Source: Variovorax sp. CF079
GTDB taxonomy: Bacteria > Pseudomonadota > Gammaproteobacteria > Burkholderiales > Burkholderiaceae_C
Assembly (NCBI RefSeq): GCF_900101545.1
Contig: NZ_FMZU01000020.1
Location: 1 to 64,000, forward strand
Direction of reading: 5' to 3'
DNA: 64,000 nt
A program made the position numbers and the translations under genes. Positions 17,029 through 26,466 of this stretch are shown in pieces. Every line of letters starts with the position of its first letter. Position 1 is the stretch's first letter. The notes under the pieces were generated by a model. That model saw nothing but the letters and a program-made list of their open reading frames with translations. It ran no database searches and was not told the DNA's origin.

Positions 17029-17676
17029 ATGAAAGCCCCATCCCCTGCGCCCGCCGAACCGCGCTCGCGCGATGCCGATCGCTCGCAGCTCGCGATCCTC
17101 GCCTCGGCGCGGGACGAGTTCGCGCAGCGTGGCCTCGCCGGCGCGCGCATGGACAGCATCGCGGCGCGCGCCGGGCTCAACAAGCGCCTGATCTACTACT
17201 ACTTCGGCAGCAAGGACGACCTGTTCCTGGCCGTGCTCGAACGCACCTATGCCGACATCCGCGAGGCCGAGCAAAGGCTGCACCTCGACGAGATCGAGCC
17301 TGTCGAAGCAGTCCGCCGGTTGATCTCCTTCACCTGGCACTACTACCTCGAGCATCCCGAGTTCATCACGCTGCTCAACAGCGAAAACCTGCACCGCGCG
17401 GCGCATCTCAAGCGCTCGGACCGCATCCAGGACATGAACTCGCCACTGGTCCAGCTGCTCGACACCGTGCTCGAGCGCGGCCGGCGCGACAACCTCTTCC
17501 GCGCCGGCGTCGACCCGGTGCAGCTCTACATCTCCATCGCCTCGCTCTGCTACTTCTACCTCTCGAACAACGACACGCTGTCAGCCGTCTTCGGCCGCGA
17601 CCTGCGCGCGCCCAAGGCCATGGCGCAGCGTCTGTCGCACATGACCGACCTGGTGCTGGGCTACGTGCTGCGCTGA
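17029..17676 (+). CDS. TetR/AcrR-family transcriptional repressor
   Basis: 215 aa. N-terminal helix-turn-helix (about 20-68; ILASARDEFAQRGLAGARM, IAARAGLNKRLIYYYFGSKDDLF) and a C-terminal ligand domain of the CefD/YsiA-like kind (FITLLNSENLHRAAHLKRS). Likely a substrate-responsive repressor of the adjacent catabolic genes: its own promoter and the promoter 60 nt beyond its stop carry the same palindromic motif. Effector unknown. Confidence 0.9.
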   Translation: MKAPSPAPAEPRSRDADRSQLAILASARDEFAQRGLAGARMDSIAARAGLNKRLIYYYFGSKDDLFLAVLERTYADIREAEQRLHLDEIEPVEAVRRLISFTWHYYLEHPEFITLLNSENLHRAAHLKRSDRIQDMNSPLVQLLDTVLERGRRDNLFRAGVDPVQLYISIASLCYFYLSNNDTLSAVFGRDLRAPKAMAQRLSHMTDLVLGYVLR

Positions 17677-17702
17677 TACGGGTATCTCCCAGGGTCCGGC
17701 CG

Positions 17703-17756
17703 TTGACGAGCCGGCGAGTGGGTTCCTAGAATCGCTAATTCACTTTTTGGTGAATT
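17703..17756 (+). promoter_or_regulatory. Promoter and operator (site 2) of the catabolic operon
   Basis: TTGACG (17703-17708) and TAGAAT (17727-17732), 18 nt apart, form a promoter. The palindrome AATTCAC-N6-GTGAATT (17737-17756) covers the expected transcript start near 17739. It is closely related to site 1 before tetR. A strong AAGGAGA ribosome binding site follows at 17763-17769. Confidence 0.65.
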
Positions 17757-17774
17757 GCACACAAGGAGACTCCC

Positions 17775-18752
17775 ATGCGACCCACCACCCGACGTACCGC
17801 CCTCATTGCCGCGCTCGCGCTCTGCACCTCGTTCGGCGCCGCGGCGCAGGGCGTCTACCCCAACAAGCCGATCCGCGTGATCGTGCCTTTCGCCGCCGGC
17901 AGCACCACCGACATCATTGCGCGCGCCATCGCCGACAAGATGGGGGCCAGCATGGGCCAGACGCTGGTGATCGACAACCGCGGCGGCGCCAGCGGCACCA
18001 TCGGCCAACAGGCCGTGGCCACAGCCGCGCCGGACGGCTACACGATCATGATCCACTCGTCCTCGCACACGGTCAGCCCCTCCACCTTCGCCAAGCTGCC
18101 CTTCGACACGGTGGGCGACTTCGCCGGCGTCACGCCGATCTCCTCGCTGCCCAACGCGCTGGTGATCTCGCCTTCCAAGAACATCAAGACGCTGAAGGAG
18201 CTGATCGCCGCCGCCAAGGCCAAGCCCGGCAGCATCAACTTCGCATCCGCGGGCCAGGGCAGCGCCACGCACCTGAACGCCGAGAAGTTCAAGCTGGCGG
18301 CCAACATAGATGCCACCAACATCCCGTTCAAGGGCTCGGCCGAGGCCGTGACCGAAGTGCTGGCCGGCCGCGTCGACTACTACTTCTCGCCGATCGCGCC
18401 GGTCATCGGCCAGATCAAGGACGGCCAGCTGCTCGCGCTGGCCGTGGGCTCGCCCAAGCGCGCGGCCGCGTTGCCCGATGTGCCGACCACGGCCGAGGCC
18501 GGGGTGCCGGGCTCCGAATTCAACTTCTGGATCGGAATGATGGCGCCGGCCAAGACGCCGCGCGAGATCGTGAACCGGCTGCACGACGAAGTCGCGAAGG
18601 CGCTCGCCAGCCCGGAAGTCAAGGAACGCTTCCTGAAGCTCGGCGCCGACGCCTGGACGCTCAAGCCCGAGCAGTTCGATGCATACATCAAGGAAGAAAT
18701 CGCCAGCAACGCCAAGCTCGTGAAGGCCGCTGGCCTCACGCCGACGCAGTAA
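17775..18752 (+). CDS. Bug/TctC-family periplasmic binding protein
   Basis: 325 aa. A signal peptide of about 25 residues (two arginines, hydrophobic core, AAAQG cleavage region) precedes a two-lobed Bug domain with the typical YPNKPIRVIVPF and GTIGQQAVATAAPDGYT segments. Bug proteins bind small carboxylates, usually for a tripartite tricarboxylate transporter. This one has no transporter partner next to it and is the first gene of the operon; it might share TctBA at 24330-26450 or act as a sensor. Confidence 0.9.
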   Translation: MRPTTRRTALIAALALCTSFGAAAQGVYPNKPIRVIVPFAAGSTTDIIARAIADKMGASMGQTLVIDNRGGASGTIGQQAVATAAPDGYTIMIHSSSHTVSPSTFAKLPFDTVGDFAGVTPISSLPNALVISPSKNIKTLKELIAAAKAKPGSINFASAGQGSATHLNAEKFKLAANIDATNIPFKGSAEAVTEVLAGRVDYYFSPIAPVIGQIKDGQLLALAVGSPKRAAALPDVPTTAEAGVPGSEFNFWIGMMAPAKTPREIVNRLHDEVAKALASPEVKERFLKLGADAWTLKPEQFDAYIKEEIASNAKLVKAAGLTPTQ

Positions 18753-18776
18753 GAACCCAGGGAAGGAAACACATAC

Positions 18777-19940
18777 ATGGCACAGCAACGACTCGGACTC
18801 ATCATGCACGGCGTCACCGGACGCATGGGCATGAACCAGCACCTGATCCGCTCGATCGTCGCGATCCGCGCGCAGGGCGGCGTCCCGCTCTCCAACGGCG
18901 ACAAGGTCATGCCCGATCCGATCCTCATCGGCCGCAACGCCGAGAAGATCGAGGCGCTGGCCAAGGCGCACGGCATCGAGCGCTGGGGCACCGACCTCGA
19001 CCGCGCGCTCGAGAACAAAGACGACACGATCTTCTTCGACGCCGGCACCACGCAGATGCGCCCCACCCTGCTGGCCAAGGCGATCCGTGCCGGCAAGCAT
19101 GTCTACTGCGAGAAGCCGATCGCCACCAACCTCAACGAAGCCGTCGAGATCGCGCGTCTGGCAGAGGGCTCGGGCCTCAAGCATGGCGCAGTGCAGGACA
19201 AGCTCTTCCTGCCCGGCCTGCGCAAGCTCGACATGCTGCGCCGCGCCGGCTTCTTCGGCCGCATGCTCTCGGTGCGCCTGGAGTTCGGCTATTGGGTGTT
19301 CGAGGGCGACCTGCAGCCGATCCAGCGCCCCTCGTGGAACTACCGCAAGGAAGACGGCGGCGGCATGATCCTGGACATGATGTGCCACTGGCGCTATGTA
19401 CTGGACAACCTGTTCGGCGAGGTGCAGTCGGTCTCCTGCCTGGGCGCCACGCACATCCCCAAGCGCTGGGACGAGGACGGCAAGCCCTACGAAGCCACCG
19501 CCGACGACGCCGCCTACGCCACCTGCGAGCTCAAAGGCCACAACGGCGAGCCGGTGATCGCGCAGCTCAACATGAGCTGGGCCACGCGCGTGCGCCGCGA
19601 CGACCTCGTGACCTTCCACGTCGACGGCACGGACGGCTCGGCCGTGGCCGGGCTCTCGTCGTGCCGAGCGCAGTCGCGCGTCGCCACGCCGCGCCCGGTG
19701 TGGAACCCGGACGAGAAGCAGAGCATGAACTTCTTCGACCAGTGGCAGGAGATCCCCGATTCGCAGGCCTACGACAACGGCTTCAAGATCCAGTGGGAGC
19801 ACTTCATTCGCCACGTGGTGGAGAACGCGCCCTACAAGTGGACCTTGCCCGAAGGCGCCAAGGGCGTGCAGCTGGTGGAGGCCGCGCTCGAATCGTGGAA
19901 GAACCGGCGCTGGATCGACGTGCCGGCGCTGAAGATCTGA
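18777..19940 (+). CDS. Gfo/Idh/MocA-family oxidoreductase
   Basis: 387 aa. N-terminal Rossmann domain with a slightly unusual nucleotide loop (GVTGRMG) and the family EKPI motif near residue 113; the C-terminal alpha/beta domain has GGGMILDMMCHW. Enzymes of this family oxidise or reduce sugars, cyclitols and their keto derivatives with NAD(P). Placed between a binding protein and DUF993, it probably performs an early redox step on an imported sugar-like acid. Confidence 0.87.
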   Translation: MAQQRLGLIMHGVTGRMGMNQHLIRSIVAIRAQGGVPLSNGDKVMPDPILIGRNAEKIEALAKAHGIERWGTDLDRALENKDDTIFFDAGTTQMRPTLLAKAIRAGKHVYCEKPIATNLNEAVEIARLAEGSGLKHGAVQDKLFLPGLRKLDMLRRAGFFGRMLSVRLEFGYWVFEGDLQPIQRPSWNYRKEDGGGMILDMMCHWRYVLDNLFGEVQSVSCLGATHIPKRWDEDGKPYEATADDAAYATCELKGHNGEPVIAQLNMSWATRVRRDDLVTFHVDGTDGSAVAGLSSCRAQSRVATPRPVWNPDEKQSMNFFDQWQEIPDSQAYDNGFKIQWEHFIRHVVENAPYKWTLPEGAKGVQLVEAALESWKNRRWIDVPALKI

Positions 19941-19948
19941 GGATTGCG

Positions 19949-21136
19949 ATGCCCCTCTCGCTCACGCTTCCCACCACCGGCGGCAAGCTCGCGCCCTACA
20001 CGCTGCGCGGCACGACACCGGTCAAGCCGCCGCCGGGCGTCCGCTTCAACCGCATCGCCTACTCGGCCGCACATGTGGTGGCCGATCCGCTGGCCGCGAT
20101 CGATCCGTGGCTGGAATGTGCGGTCGACTGGGACGCCACCATCGCCTACCGCCGCCATCTCTGGTCGCTGGGCCTGGGCGTCGCCGAGGCCATGGACACC
20201 GCGCAGCGCGGCATGGGCCTGGACTGGCCGACCTCGCTGGAGCTGATCCGCCGTTCGCTCGACGCGGCCAAGGACGTGCCGGGCGCACTGGTCGCCTCCG
20301 GCTGCGGCACCGACCATCTGAACCTGATCGACGTGAAGAACGTCGATGACGTGATCCGCGCCTACGAAGAGCAGATGGAAGCCATCGAGGCGCTCGGCGG
20401 CAAGCTGATCGTGATGGCCAGCCGCGCGCTGGCCCATGTCGCGAAGAGCCCGGCCGACTACGAGCGCGTGTACGACCGCATCCTCTCGCAGGCGAGGCAG
20501 CCGGTGGTGCTGCACTGGCTGGGCGACATGTTCGACCCGGCGCTCGCCGGCTACTGGGGTACGAAGAATGTCGACGCGGCGACGGACACCGCGCTCAGCA
20601 TCATCGCCGCCCATCCGCAGAAGGTCGACGGCATCAAGATCTCGCTGCTCGACAAGGACAAGGAGATCGCGATGCGCCGCCGCCTGCCGGCGGATGTGCG
20701 CATGTACACGGGAGACGACTTCAACTATGCCGAGCTGATCGCGGGGGACGGCTTCGGCAGCGCGCCCACGCATGGAAAGAGCGATGCACTCCTGGGCATT
20801 TTCGACGCCATCGCGCCGGCCGCGAGCGCTGCGCTCGGCGAACTGGCGCAGGGCCACACCGAGAAGTTCCACGCGATCCTGGGCCCCACGGTGGCGCTGT
20901 CGCGCCACATCTTCGCGGCGCCCACGCGCTTCTACAAGACCGGCGTGGTCTTCATGGCCTGGCTCAATGGCCACCAGAAGCATTTCGCGATGGTCGCAGG
21001 CCAGCAGAGCACGCGTTCGCTGCCGCATTTCGCCGAGCTGTTCCGACTGGCCGATGCGGCCAATCTGCTGGAGCAGCCGGAGTTGGCTGTATCGCGCATG
21101 AAAACGCTGCTCGCGATGCACGGCGTGGACAGCTGA
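19949..21136 (+). CDS. DUF993 family protein, aldolase-like TIM barrel
   Basis: 395 aa. DUF993 proteins are distant relatives of dihydrodipicolinate synthase. The segment DGIKISLLDKDKE places a lysine (K230) where a Schiff-base lysine would be expected in that superfamily; LHWLGDMFDP and MYTGDDFNY are other conserved-looking parts. The start is ATG 19949, 8 nt after the oxidoreductase stop, with GAGG upstream. Chemistry unproven; a retro-aldol step or dehydration is plausible. Confidence 0.8.
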   Translation: MPLSLTLPTTGGKLAPYTLRGTTPVKPPPGVRFNRIAYSAAHVVADPLAAIDPWLECAVDWDATIAYRRHLWSLGLGVAEAMDTAQRGMGLDWPTSLELIRRSLDAAKDVPGALVASGCGTDHLNLIDVKNVDDVIRAYEEQMEAIEALGGKLIVMASRALAHVAKSPADYERVYDRILSQARQPVVLHWLGDMFDPALAGYWGTKNVDAATDTALSIIAAHPQKVDGIKISLLDKDKEIAMRRRLPADVRMYTGDDFNYAELIAGDGFGSAPTHGKSDALLGIFDAIAPAASAALGELAQGHTEKFHAILGPTVALSRHIFAAPTRFYKTGVVFMAWLNGHQKHFAMVAGQQSTRSLPHFAELFRLADAANLLEQPELAVSRMKTLLAMHGVDS

Positions 21137-21162
21137 TTGCACACCACCCGGGAGTCGCCATC

Positions 21163-22185
21163 ATGCCGTTGCCCGACCGCTTCGAAGACCTCGAGCAGCT
21201 CGAGGACCTGATGTCGCAGCCTTCCGCGGCGCTCGTGCAGACGCTGCAGAAGATCGAGGGCGACATCCTGGTGCTGGGCGTGGGCGGCAAGATGGGCCCC
21301 ACGCTGGCCCGCATGGCCAAGCGCGCGACGCCGGGCCGGCGCGTGATCGGTGTCGCGCGTTTCTCCGAACCCGGCCTGCGCGAACGGCTCGACGGCTACG
21401 GCGTCGACTGCATCGAAGCCGACCTGCTCTCGCGCGAGGCGCTGGCCACCCTGCCCGATGCACCGAACGTGGTCTTCATGGCCGGGCGCAAGTTCGGCTC
21501 GTCCGGCAGCGAATGGCTGACCTGGGCGATGAATGCCCATGTGCCGGCACTGGTGGCGGAGCGTTGGCGCAGCTCCCGCATCGTGGCCTTCTCGACCGCC
21601 TGCGTGTACCCGTTCGCCGATGTGCACGGGCCGGGCGCACGCGAAGAGGTGCCGCCCACGCCGCCGGCCGGCGAATACGCGAACTCCTGCGTCGCGCGCG
21701 AGCGCATGTTCCAGCACTTCTCGCACCGGCACGGCACCGCGGGGCGGCTGATCCGACTCTCGTACGCGATCGACATGCGCTACGGCGTGCTGCACGACCT
21801 GGCGCAGAAGCTCATCGCGCGCGCGCCGATCGACTTGGCCATGGGCCATGCCAACATCATCTGGCAGGGCGAGGCCAACGATTGGACGCTGCGCGCCCTG
21901 GCCCACTGCGACACGCCGACCTCGCCACTCAACCTGAGCGGGCCGGCCATTTCCATCCGCGAGGCCGCGGAAGGACTCGCGCAGCGCCTCGGCGTCGAAG
22001 CGGTCTTCATCGGCCGCGAGGCCGACACCGCCTGGCTGATCGACTGCAGCCGCGCTTTCGAACTCTTCGGCCCGCAGCAGGTCACGCTCGCGCGCATGCT
22101 GGACTGGACGGCCGACTGGACGCGTCGCGGCATGGCCAGCCTCGGCAAGCCCACGCACTTCGAGGCGCGCGACGGCAAGTACTGA
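21163..22185 (+). CDS. NAD-dependent epimerase/dehydratase (extended SDR)
   Basis: 340 aa. The nucleotide loop GVGGKMG (39-45) starts a Rossmann fold and STACVYPF marks the SDR active-site strand. The usual YxxxK is Y172-A-N-S-C176, so the catalytic lysine is replaced by cysteine. That could mean altered chemistry or a binding role. It is directly followed by a DapA-type gene with 2 nt between, so the two are translationally coupled. Confidence 0.82.
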   Translation: MPLPDRFEDLEQLEDLMSQPSAALVQTLQKIEGDILVLGVGGKMGPTLARMAKRATPGRRVIGVARFSEPGLRERLDGYGVDCIEADLLSREALATLPDAPNVVFMAGRKFGSSGSEWLTWAMNAHVPALVAERWRSSRIVAFSTACVYPFADVHGPGAREEVPPTPPAGEYANSCVARERMFQHFSHRHGTAGRLIRLSYAIDMRYGVLHDLAQKLIARAPIDLAMGHANIIWQGEANDWTLRALAHCDTPTSPLNLSGPAISIREAAEGLAQRLGVEAVFIGREADTAWLIDCSRAFELFGPQQVTLARMLDWTADWTRRGMASLGKPTHFEARDGKY

Positions 22186-22187
22186 CC

Positions 22188-23255
22188 ATGCACTACTCCG
22201 AAATCCCGCCCGCCTCGCTCGCGCTGCTCAAGCGCGGCGCAGTGATTCCGGCGCACCTGCTGGCACTCGATGCCGATCGCAAGCTCGACGAGCGCCGCCA
22301 GCGCGCGATGAGCCGCTACTACCTCGACGCCGGCGCCGGCGGCCTGGCCGTGGGCGTGCACTCGACGCAGTTCGCAATCCGCGAGGCGGGCCTCTACAAG
22401 CCGGTGCTCGAACTCGCGATGCAGGAAGCGCTCACCTGGGAAACGCTGGACGGCAGGCGCCCGCTCTTCATGGTCGCCGGCCTGGCCGGCTCGACCGCGC
22501 AAGCCGGCGCCGAAGCGATCACCGCACGCGGGCTGGGCTACCACGCCGGCCTGCTGAGCCTGGCCGCGCTGAAGGGCGCGAGCGAAGACGCGCTCATCGA
22601 CCACTGCCGCGCCATCGCCGAGCTCATGCCGCTGGTGGGCTTCTACCTGCAGCCCGCGGTCGGTGGCATCCACCTGCCCACGAGCTTCTGGCGCCGCTTC
22701 GCCGCGATCGACAACGTGGTGGCCATCAAGATGGCGCCCTTCAACCGCTACCGCACGCTGGACGTGCTGCGCGGCGTGGTCGAGGCCGGCGCCGAGGCGC
22801 GCGTCACGCTCTACACCGGCAACGACGATCACATCGTGCTGGACCTGCTCACGCCCTACCGCTTCGTGCGCGACGGCAAGGAAGTGACGGTGCGCATCAA
22901 GGGTGGGCTGCTCGGCCACTGGAGCGTGTGGACGCGCCGCGCCGTGCAGCTGCTGGCGCGCATCCACGACATGGTTCCGTCCGGCGCCGTGCCCGCCGAC
23001 ATGCTCGCGCTCGACGCGCAAGTGACCGACTGCAACGCCGCCCTGTTCGACGTCGCCAACGATTTCCGCGGCTGCATCGCCGGCTGCCACGAGGTGCTCA
23101 GGCGCCAGGGCCTGCTGGCCGGCACCTGGTGCCTCGATCCGCAGGAAGGCCTGAGCCCGGGCCAGGACAGCGAACTCACGCGCGTGCACGACGCCTACCC
23201 CGATCTGCACGACGACGGCTTCGTTGCCGAACACCTGAAGCGCTGGCTGAGCTGA
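22188..23255 (+). CDS. Dihydrodipicolinate synthase (DapA/NAL)-family lyase
   Basis: 355 aa. A TIM-barrel lyase related to DapA, N-acetylneuraminate lyase and sugar-acid dehydratases; VVAIKMAPF positions the Schiff-base lysine at K181 and GFYLQP near 151 carries a tyrosine in the usual area. Longer than classical DapA (about 290 aa). A second DapA-like enzyme (DUF993) lies two genes upstream, so the pathway may use two aldol-type steps. Substrate unknown. Confidence 0.85.
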   Translation: MHYSEIPPASLALLKRGAVIPAHLLALDADRKLDERRQRAMSRYYLDAGAGGLAVGVHSTQFAIREAGLYKPVLELAMQEALTWETLDGRRPLFMVAGLAGSTAQAGAEAITARGLGYHAGLLSLAALKGASEDALIDHCRAIAELMPLVGFYLQPAVGGIHLPTSFWRRFAAIDNVVAIKMAPFNRYRTLDVLRGVVEAGAEARVTLYTGNDDHIVLDLLTPYRFVRDGKEVTVRIKGGLLGHWSVWTRRAVQLLARIHDMVPSGAVPADMLALDAQVTDCNAALFDVANDFRGCIAGCHEVLRRQGLLAGTWCLDPQEGLSPGQDSELTRVHDAYPDLHDDGFVAEHLKRWLS

Positions 23256-23322
23256 GCGCCGCTTCACTTTTCAAAGGTTCCCGCATCCCGTTTCCCCAGT
23301 CCAACTCACCCCAGGAGACACC

Positions 23323-24333
23323 ATGCAGAAGCGCACCTTGATCCGAAGCATCGCCTTCGCCGCGGCACTCGCCACGCTGGGCGGGCCCGTCCTGGCCCAG
23401 CAGTGGAAGCCCGAGCGGCCCATCACCATCATCGTGCCCTGGGCCGCCGGCGGCTCCACCGACCAGGTGACGCGCGTCACGGCGGCGGAGATCGAAAAGA
23501 CGCTGGGCCAGAAGGTGGTGATCGTCAACCAGCCCGGCGCCTCGGGCTCGATCGGCAGCAAGAGCGCGCTCGACGCGCCCAAGGACGGCTACACCTGGAC
23601 GGCGGGCGCAGCGCAGGACCTGGGCTCCTACGAGACGCTGGGCATGCTCAAGACCAAGATCGCCGACTGGCACCTGTTCCTCAATGTCGCCAACGTCCAG
23701 GTCATCGGCGTGAATGCGGCCGCGCCGTACAAGAACGCCAAGGATCTGCTGGACGCGATGAAGGCCAAGCCCGGCCAGATCAGCGTGGCCACCGCGGGCG
23801 TGACCTCGGCCGGCCACAACGCGATGGAACTCATCGCCAAGACCACGGGCGTCAAGTACCGCCACGTCACCTACGACGGCGGCAACCCGGCGGTGGTGGC
23901 AACGGTGGCCGGCGAGACCGAGGTCACGACGCAGCTCGCGGTCGAGCAGGCCGACATGATCCGCGGCAAGCGCATCCGGCCGCTGGCCACGGTGAGCGAC
24001 AAGGCGCTGGAACTCGAAGGCTTCGGCTCCATCGAGCCGCTCGCCAAGACGCTGCCCGGCTTCAAGGCGCCGGTCAACTATTTCGGCATCTTCATTCCCA
24101 AGGGCGTGCCCGACGAGGTGGTCAAGACGGTCGAGAAGATCTGGGTCGACAACGTCCCCAAGAGCGAGGTGCTGAAGAAGTACGCCACCAGCCGCGGCGC
24201 CCTCTTCGCGCCGCTCCACGGCGCCGAGGCGCAGACCGCGGTCACGCCGGCCATCCAGGCCAATGCCTGGCTGCTCTTCGACAGCGGCAAGGCCAAGGTC
24301 TCGCCCGAGACGCTCGGCATCGCGCGGCCGTGA
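23323..24333 (+). CDS. Bug/TctC-family binding protein of a TTT transporter
   Basis: 336 aa with an N-terminal signal peptide (about 1-25, ending VLAQQ) and a Bug domain (WKPERPITIIVPWAAGGSTDQ, GSIGSKSALDAPKDGYT). It directly precedes tctB and tctA with a 4-nt overlap, so this is the cognate receptor of the tripartite tricarboxylate transporter. Expected ligand: a small mono- or dicarboxylate, perhaps a sugar acid given the neighbours. Confidence 0.92.
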   Translation: MQKRTLIRSIAFAAALATLGGPVLAQQWKPERPITIIVPWAAGGSTDQVTRVTAAEIEKTLGQKVVIVNQPGASGSIGSKSALDAPKDGYTWTAGAAQDLGSYETLGMLKTKIADWHLFLNVANVQVIGVNAAAPYKNAKDLLDAMKAKPGQISVATAGVTSAGHNAMELIAKTTGVKYRHVTYDGGNPAVVATVAGETEVTTQLAVEQADMIRGKRIRPLATVSDKALELEGFGSIEPLAKTLPGFKAPVNYFGIFIPKGVPDEVVKTVEKIWVDNVPKSEVLKKYATSRGALFAPLHGAEAQTAVTPAIQANAWLLFDSGKAKVSPETLGIARP

Positions 24334-24902
24334 CGACCGACACCGCCCACAGCGCCGAACGCGCCGCGGCGGAGGCCGAGGCCGCGGCGCACGAGCGCAA
24401 GACCTCGCCGCGCGCGGACCTCTGGCAGTCGCTGGGCTGGATCGCGCTCGGCATCGCGACCACCATCGGCTCGCTGCGCATGGACCGGCTCGAGCGGCAG
24501 GACATCAACCCCTACACCGTGCCGGGCCTGCTGCCGGGCTTGCTCGGCGCGGCGATCGTGTTCTTCGGCCTCTTGATGCTCTACCGCTCGTGGCGCCGGT
24601 TGGCCAAGGCGCCGCACGTGCCGCACGCGCGCACCGAGGCCGACCACGCCGAGATGCGCCGCATGTGGACCGTGCTGGCGCTGTGCATCGGCTTCGCGGC
24701 TGGCCTGGTGGGCCATGGCCTGCCCTTCTGGCTCGCGGCCGCGATCTTCGTCACCGTCACTATCAGCCTGCTGCAGTACGCGGAGCGGACGGCGAAGAAC
24801 CAGCGCCTCCGCGGCCTGGCCTTCGCGCTGGCCGTGGGCCTGGGTGCCGGCGTCATCGTCACGCTCGTGTTCCAGGAGTTCTTCCTGGTGCGCCTGCCCT
24901 GA
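24330..24902 (+). CDS. tctB: TctB small membrane subunit of TTT transporter
   Basis: 190 aa starting at GTG 24330, which overlaps the tctC stop (GTGA). Four hydrophobic segments in the standard TctB layout: SLGWIALGIATTIGSL, VPGLLPGLLGAAIVFFGLLML, a third around MWTVLALCIGFAAGL, and a C-terminal one ending FFLVRLP. A charged N-terminus of about 30 residues precedes helix 1. Works with TctA in the inner membrane. Confidence 0.88.
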   Translation: MTTDTAHSAERAAAEAEAAAHERKTSPRADLWQSLGWIALGIATTIGSLRMDRLERQDINPYTVPGLLPGLLGAAIVFFGLLMLYRSWRRLAKAPHVPHARTEADHAEMRRMWTVLALCIGFAAGLVGHGLPFWLAAAIFVTVTISLLQYAERTAKNQRLRGLAFALAVGLGAGVIVTLVFQEFFLVRLP

Positions 24903-24923
24903 CGCGCAGACCAAGGAGACGGC

Positions 24924-26450
24924 ATGTTCGAAGGCTTGCAGATGCTGGGGCACTCCTATCTCAGCTTCCTGAACTTCTGGTCCATCACCTACGGGCTTGG
25001 CGGGGCACTGCTGGGAATCCTGGTGGGCTGCATGCCGGGCCTGTCGGCCACGCTGTGCATCGCGCTCCTGACCACGCTCACCATCAAGATGGCGCCCAAC
25101 GACGCCATCCTGATCCTGATCTGCGCCTACGTCGGCACGCTCTACGGCGGCAGCCGCAGCGCCATTCTTCTCAACATTCCCGGCACCGCGGCCAACGCAG
25201 CGTCGTGCGCCGACGGCTATGCGCTCGCGCGCAAGGGCGAGGCCGGCCGCGCCATCGGCATCGCGACCTCGGGGGCCTTCACCGGCACCTTGTTCGGCGT
25301 GCTGTGCCTGGCGATGTTCACGCCCGCGCTGGCCGAGATCGCGCTGTCCTTCGGCGCCTTCGAGTTCTTCTGGCTCGCGCTCTTCGGCGTGGCGATGTCG
25401 GGCAGCATCGTCGGCGAAGACCCGATCAAGGGCTGGCTCATGGGCTGCCTGGGCCTCCTGGTCGCGCAGATCGGCCAGGAAGGCCTCTACGCCTACGACC
25501 GCTTCACCTTCGGCTGGGACGAGCTCTCCGGCGGCATCGCGCTCATCCCCGCCTTGATCGGCGCCTTCGGTTTCGCCGAGGTGCTGACCTCGCTGGCCGA
25601 TCCCATCGAGCGCAAGATCGTCGAGATGAAGGACTCCGTGCTGCCGCGCTTCCGCGAGGTCGTGAAGTACTGGCGCACCGTGATCCGCTCCGGCGTGATC
25701 GGCGTGGTGACCGGCATCCTGCCCGGCATCGGCGAGGACTCGGGCGCGTGGATGTCCTATGCGGCCGCCAAGACGGTGAGCCCCGAGCGCGAGCAGTTCG
25801 GCAAGGGCTCGATCGACGGCCTGATGGCGGCCGAGACCGGCGACATGTCGGCCATTCCCGGCGGCATCATTCCGGCGCTGGCGCTGGGCATTCCGGGCTC
25901 GGCGCCGGCGGCGGTGCTGATGGCGGCGATGATCATCCACGGCATCCAGCCCGGCCCGATGCTCATGATCAAGACGCCGCAGTTCGTCTACGACGTGGTG
26001 GCGATGACCACGCTGGCCACCTTCAGCATCCTGATCTTCGGGCTCTTCCTGGTGCGGCCGCTGCTGCATGTGCTGCGCGTGCGCCGTTCGGTGTTGATGC
26101 CGGTGATCTTCGTGCTGTGCACCGTGGGCGCCTTCGCGATCGCCTCGCGCCTGTTCGACGTCTATTGCATGCTGGCCATCGGTGTCGGCGCCTTCTTCCT
26201 GCGCCGCCGCGGCTACGAGATGGCGCCTTTCGTGCTGGGCCTGGTGCTGGGCGAGTTGCTGGACAAGAGCCTGCGCCGCGGCCTGGTGCTGTCCGACGGC
26301 AGCATCGCGCCCTTCTTCACGCGGCCCATCTGCGCGGCGCTGGCTGCCGTCACCATCCTCACCATGCTGATGTACATCCCGGCGGTGAACGTTCGCCTGC
26401 GGCGTGCCTGGGGCGGCGCCAAACGCTTCGTGTTCCGCCGCAGTGCCTGA
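24924..26450 (+). CDS. tctA: TctA large permease subunit of TTT transporter
   Basis: 508 aa, the usual size, with about 10-12 membrane segments. Family motifs are seen: GCMPGLSATLCIALL, YGGSRSAILLNIPGTAANAA in two halves, and the repeat-related GILPGIGEDSGAW and IPGSAPAAVLMAA. It forms the transport channel with TctB and receives substrate from TctC. AAGGAG lies 7 nt before the ATG. Confidence 0.95.
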   Translation: MFEGLQMLGHSYLSFLNFWSITYGLGGALLGILVGCMPGLSATLCIALLTTLTIKMAPNDAILILICAYVGTLYGGSRSAILLNIPGTAANAASCADGYALARKGEAGRAIGIATSGAFTGTLFGVLCLAMFTPALAEIALSFGAFEFFWLALFGVAMSGSIVGEDPIKGWLMGCLGLLVAQIGQEGLYAYDRFTFGWDELSGGIALIPALIGAFGFAEVLTSLADPIERKIVEMKDSVLPRFREVVKYWRTVIRSGVIGVVTGILPGIGEDSGAWMSYAAAKTVSPEREQFGKGSIDGLMAAETGDMSAIPGGIIPALALGIPGSAPAAVLMAAMIIHGIQPGPMLMIKTPQFVYDVVAMTTLATFSILIFGLFLVRPLLHVLRVRRSVLMPVIFVLCTVGAFAIASRLFDVYCMLAIGVGAFFLRRRGYEMAPFVLGLVLGELLDKSLRRGLVLSDGSIAPFFTRPICAALAAVTILTMLMYIPAVNVRLRRAWGGAKRFVFRRSA

Positions 26451-26466
26451 ACAAAGACTGACGCCG

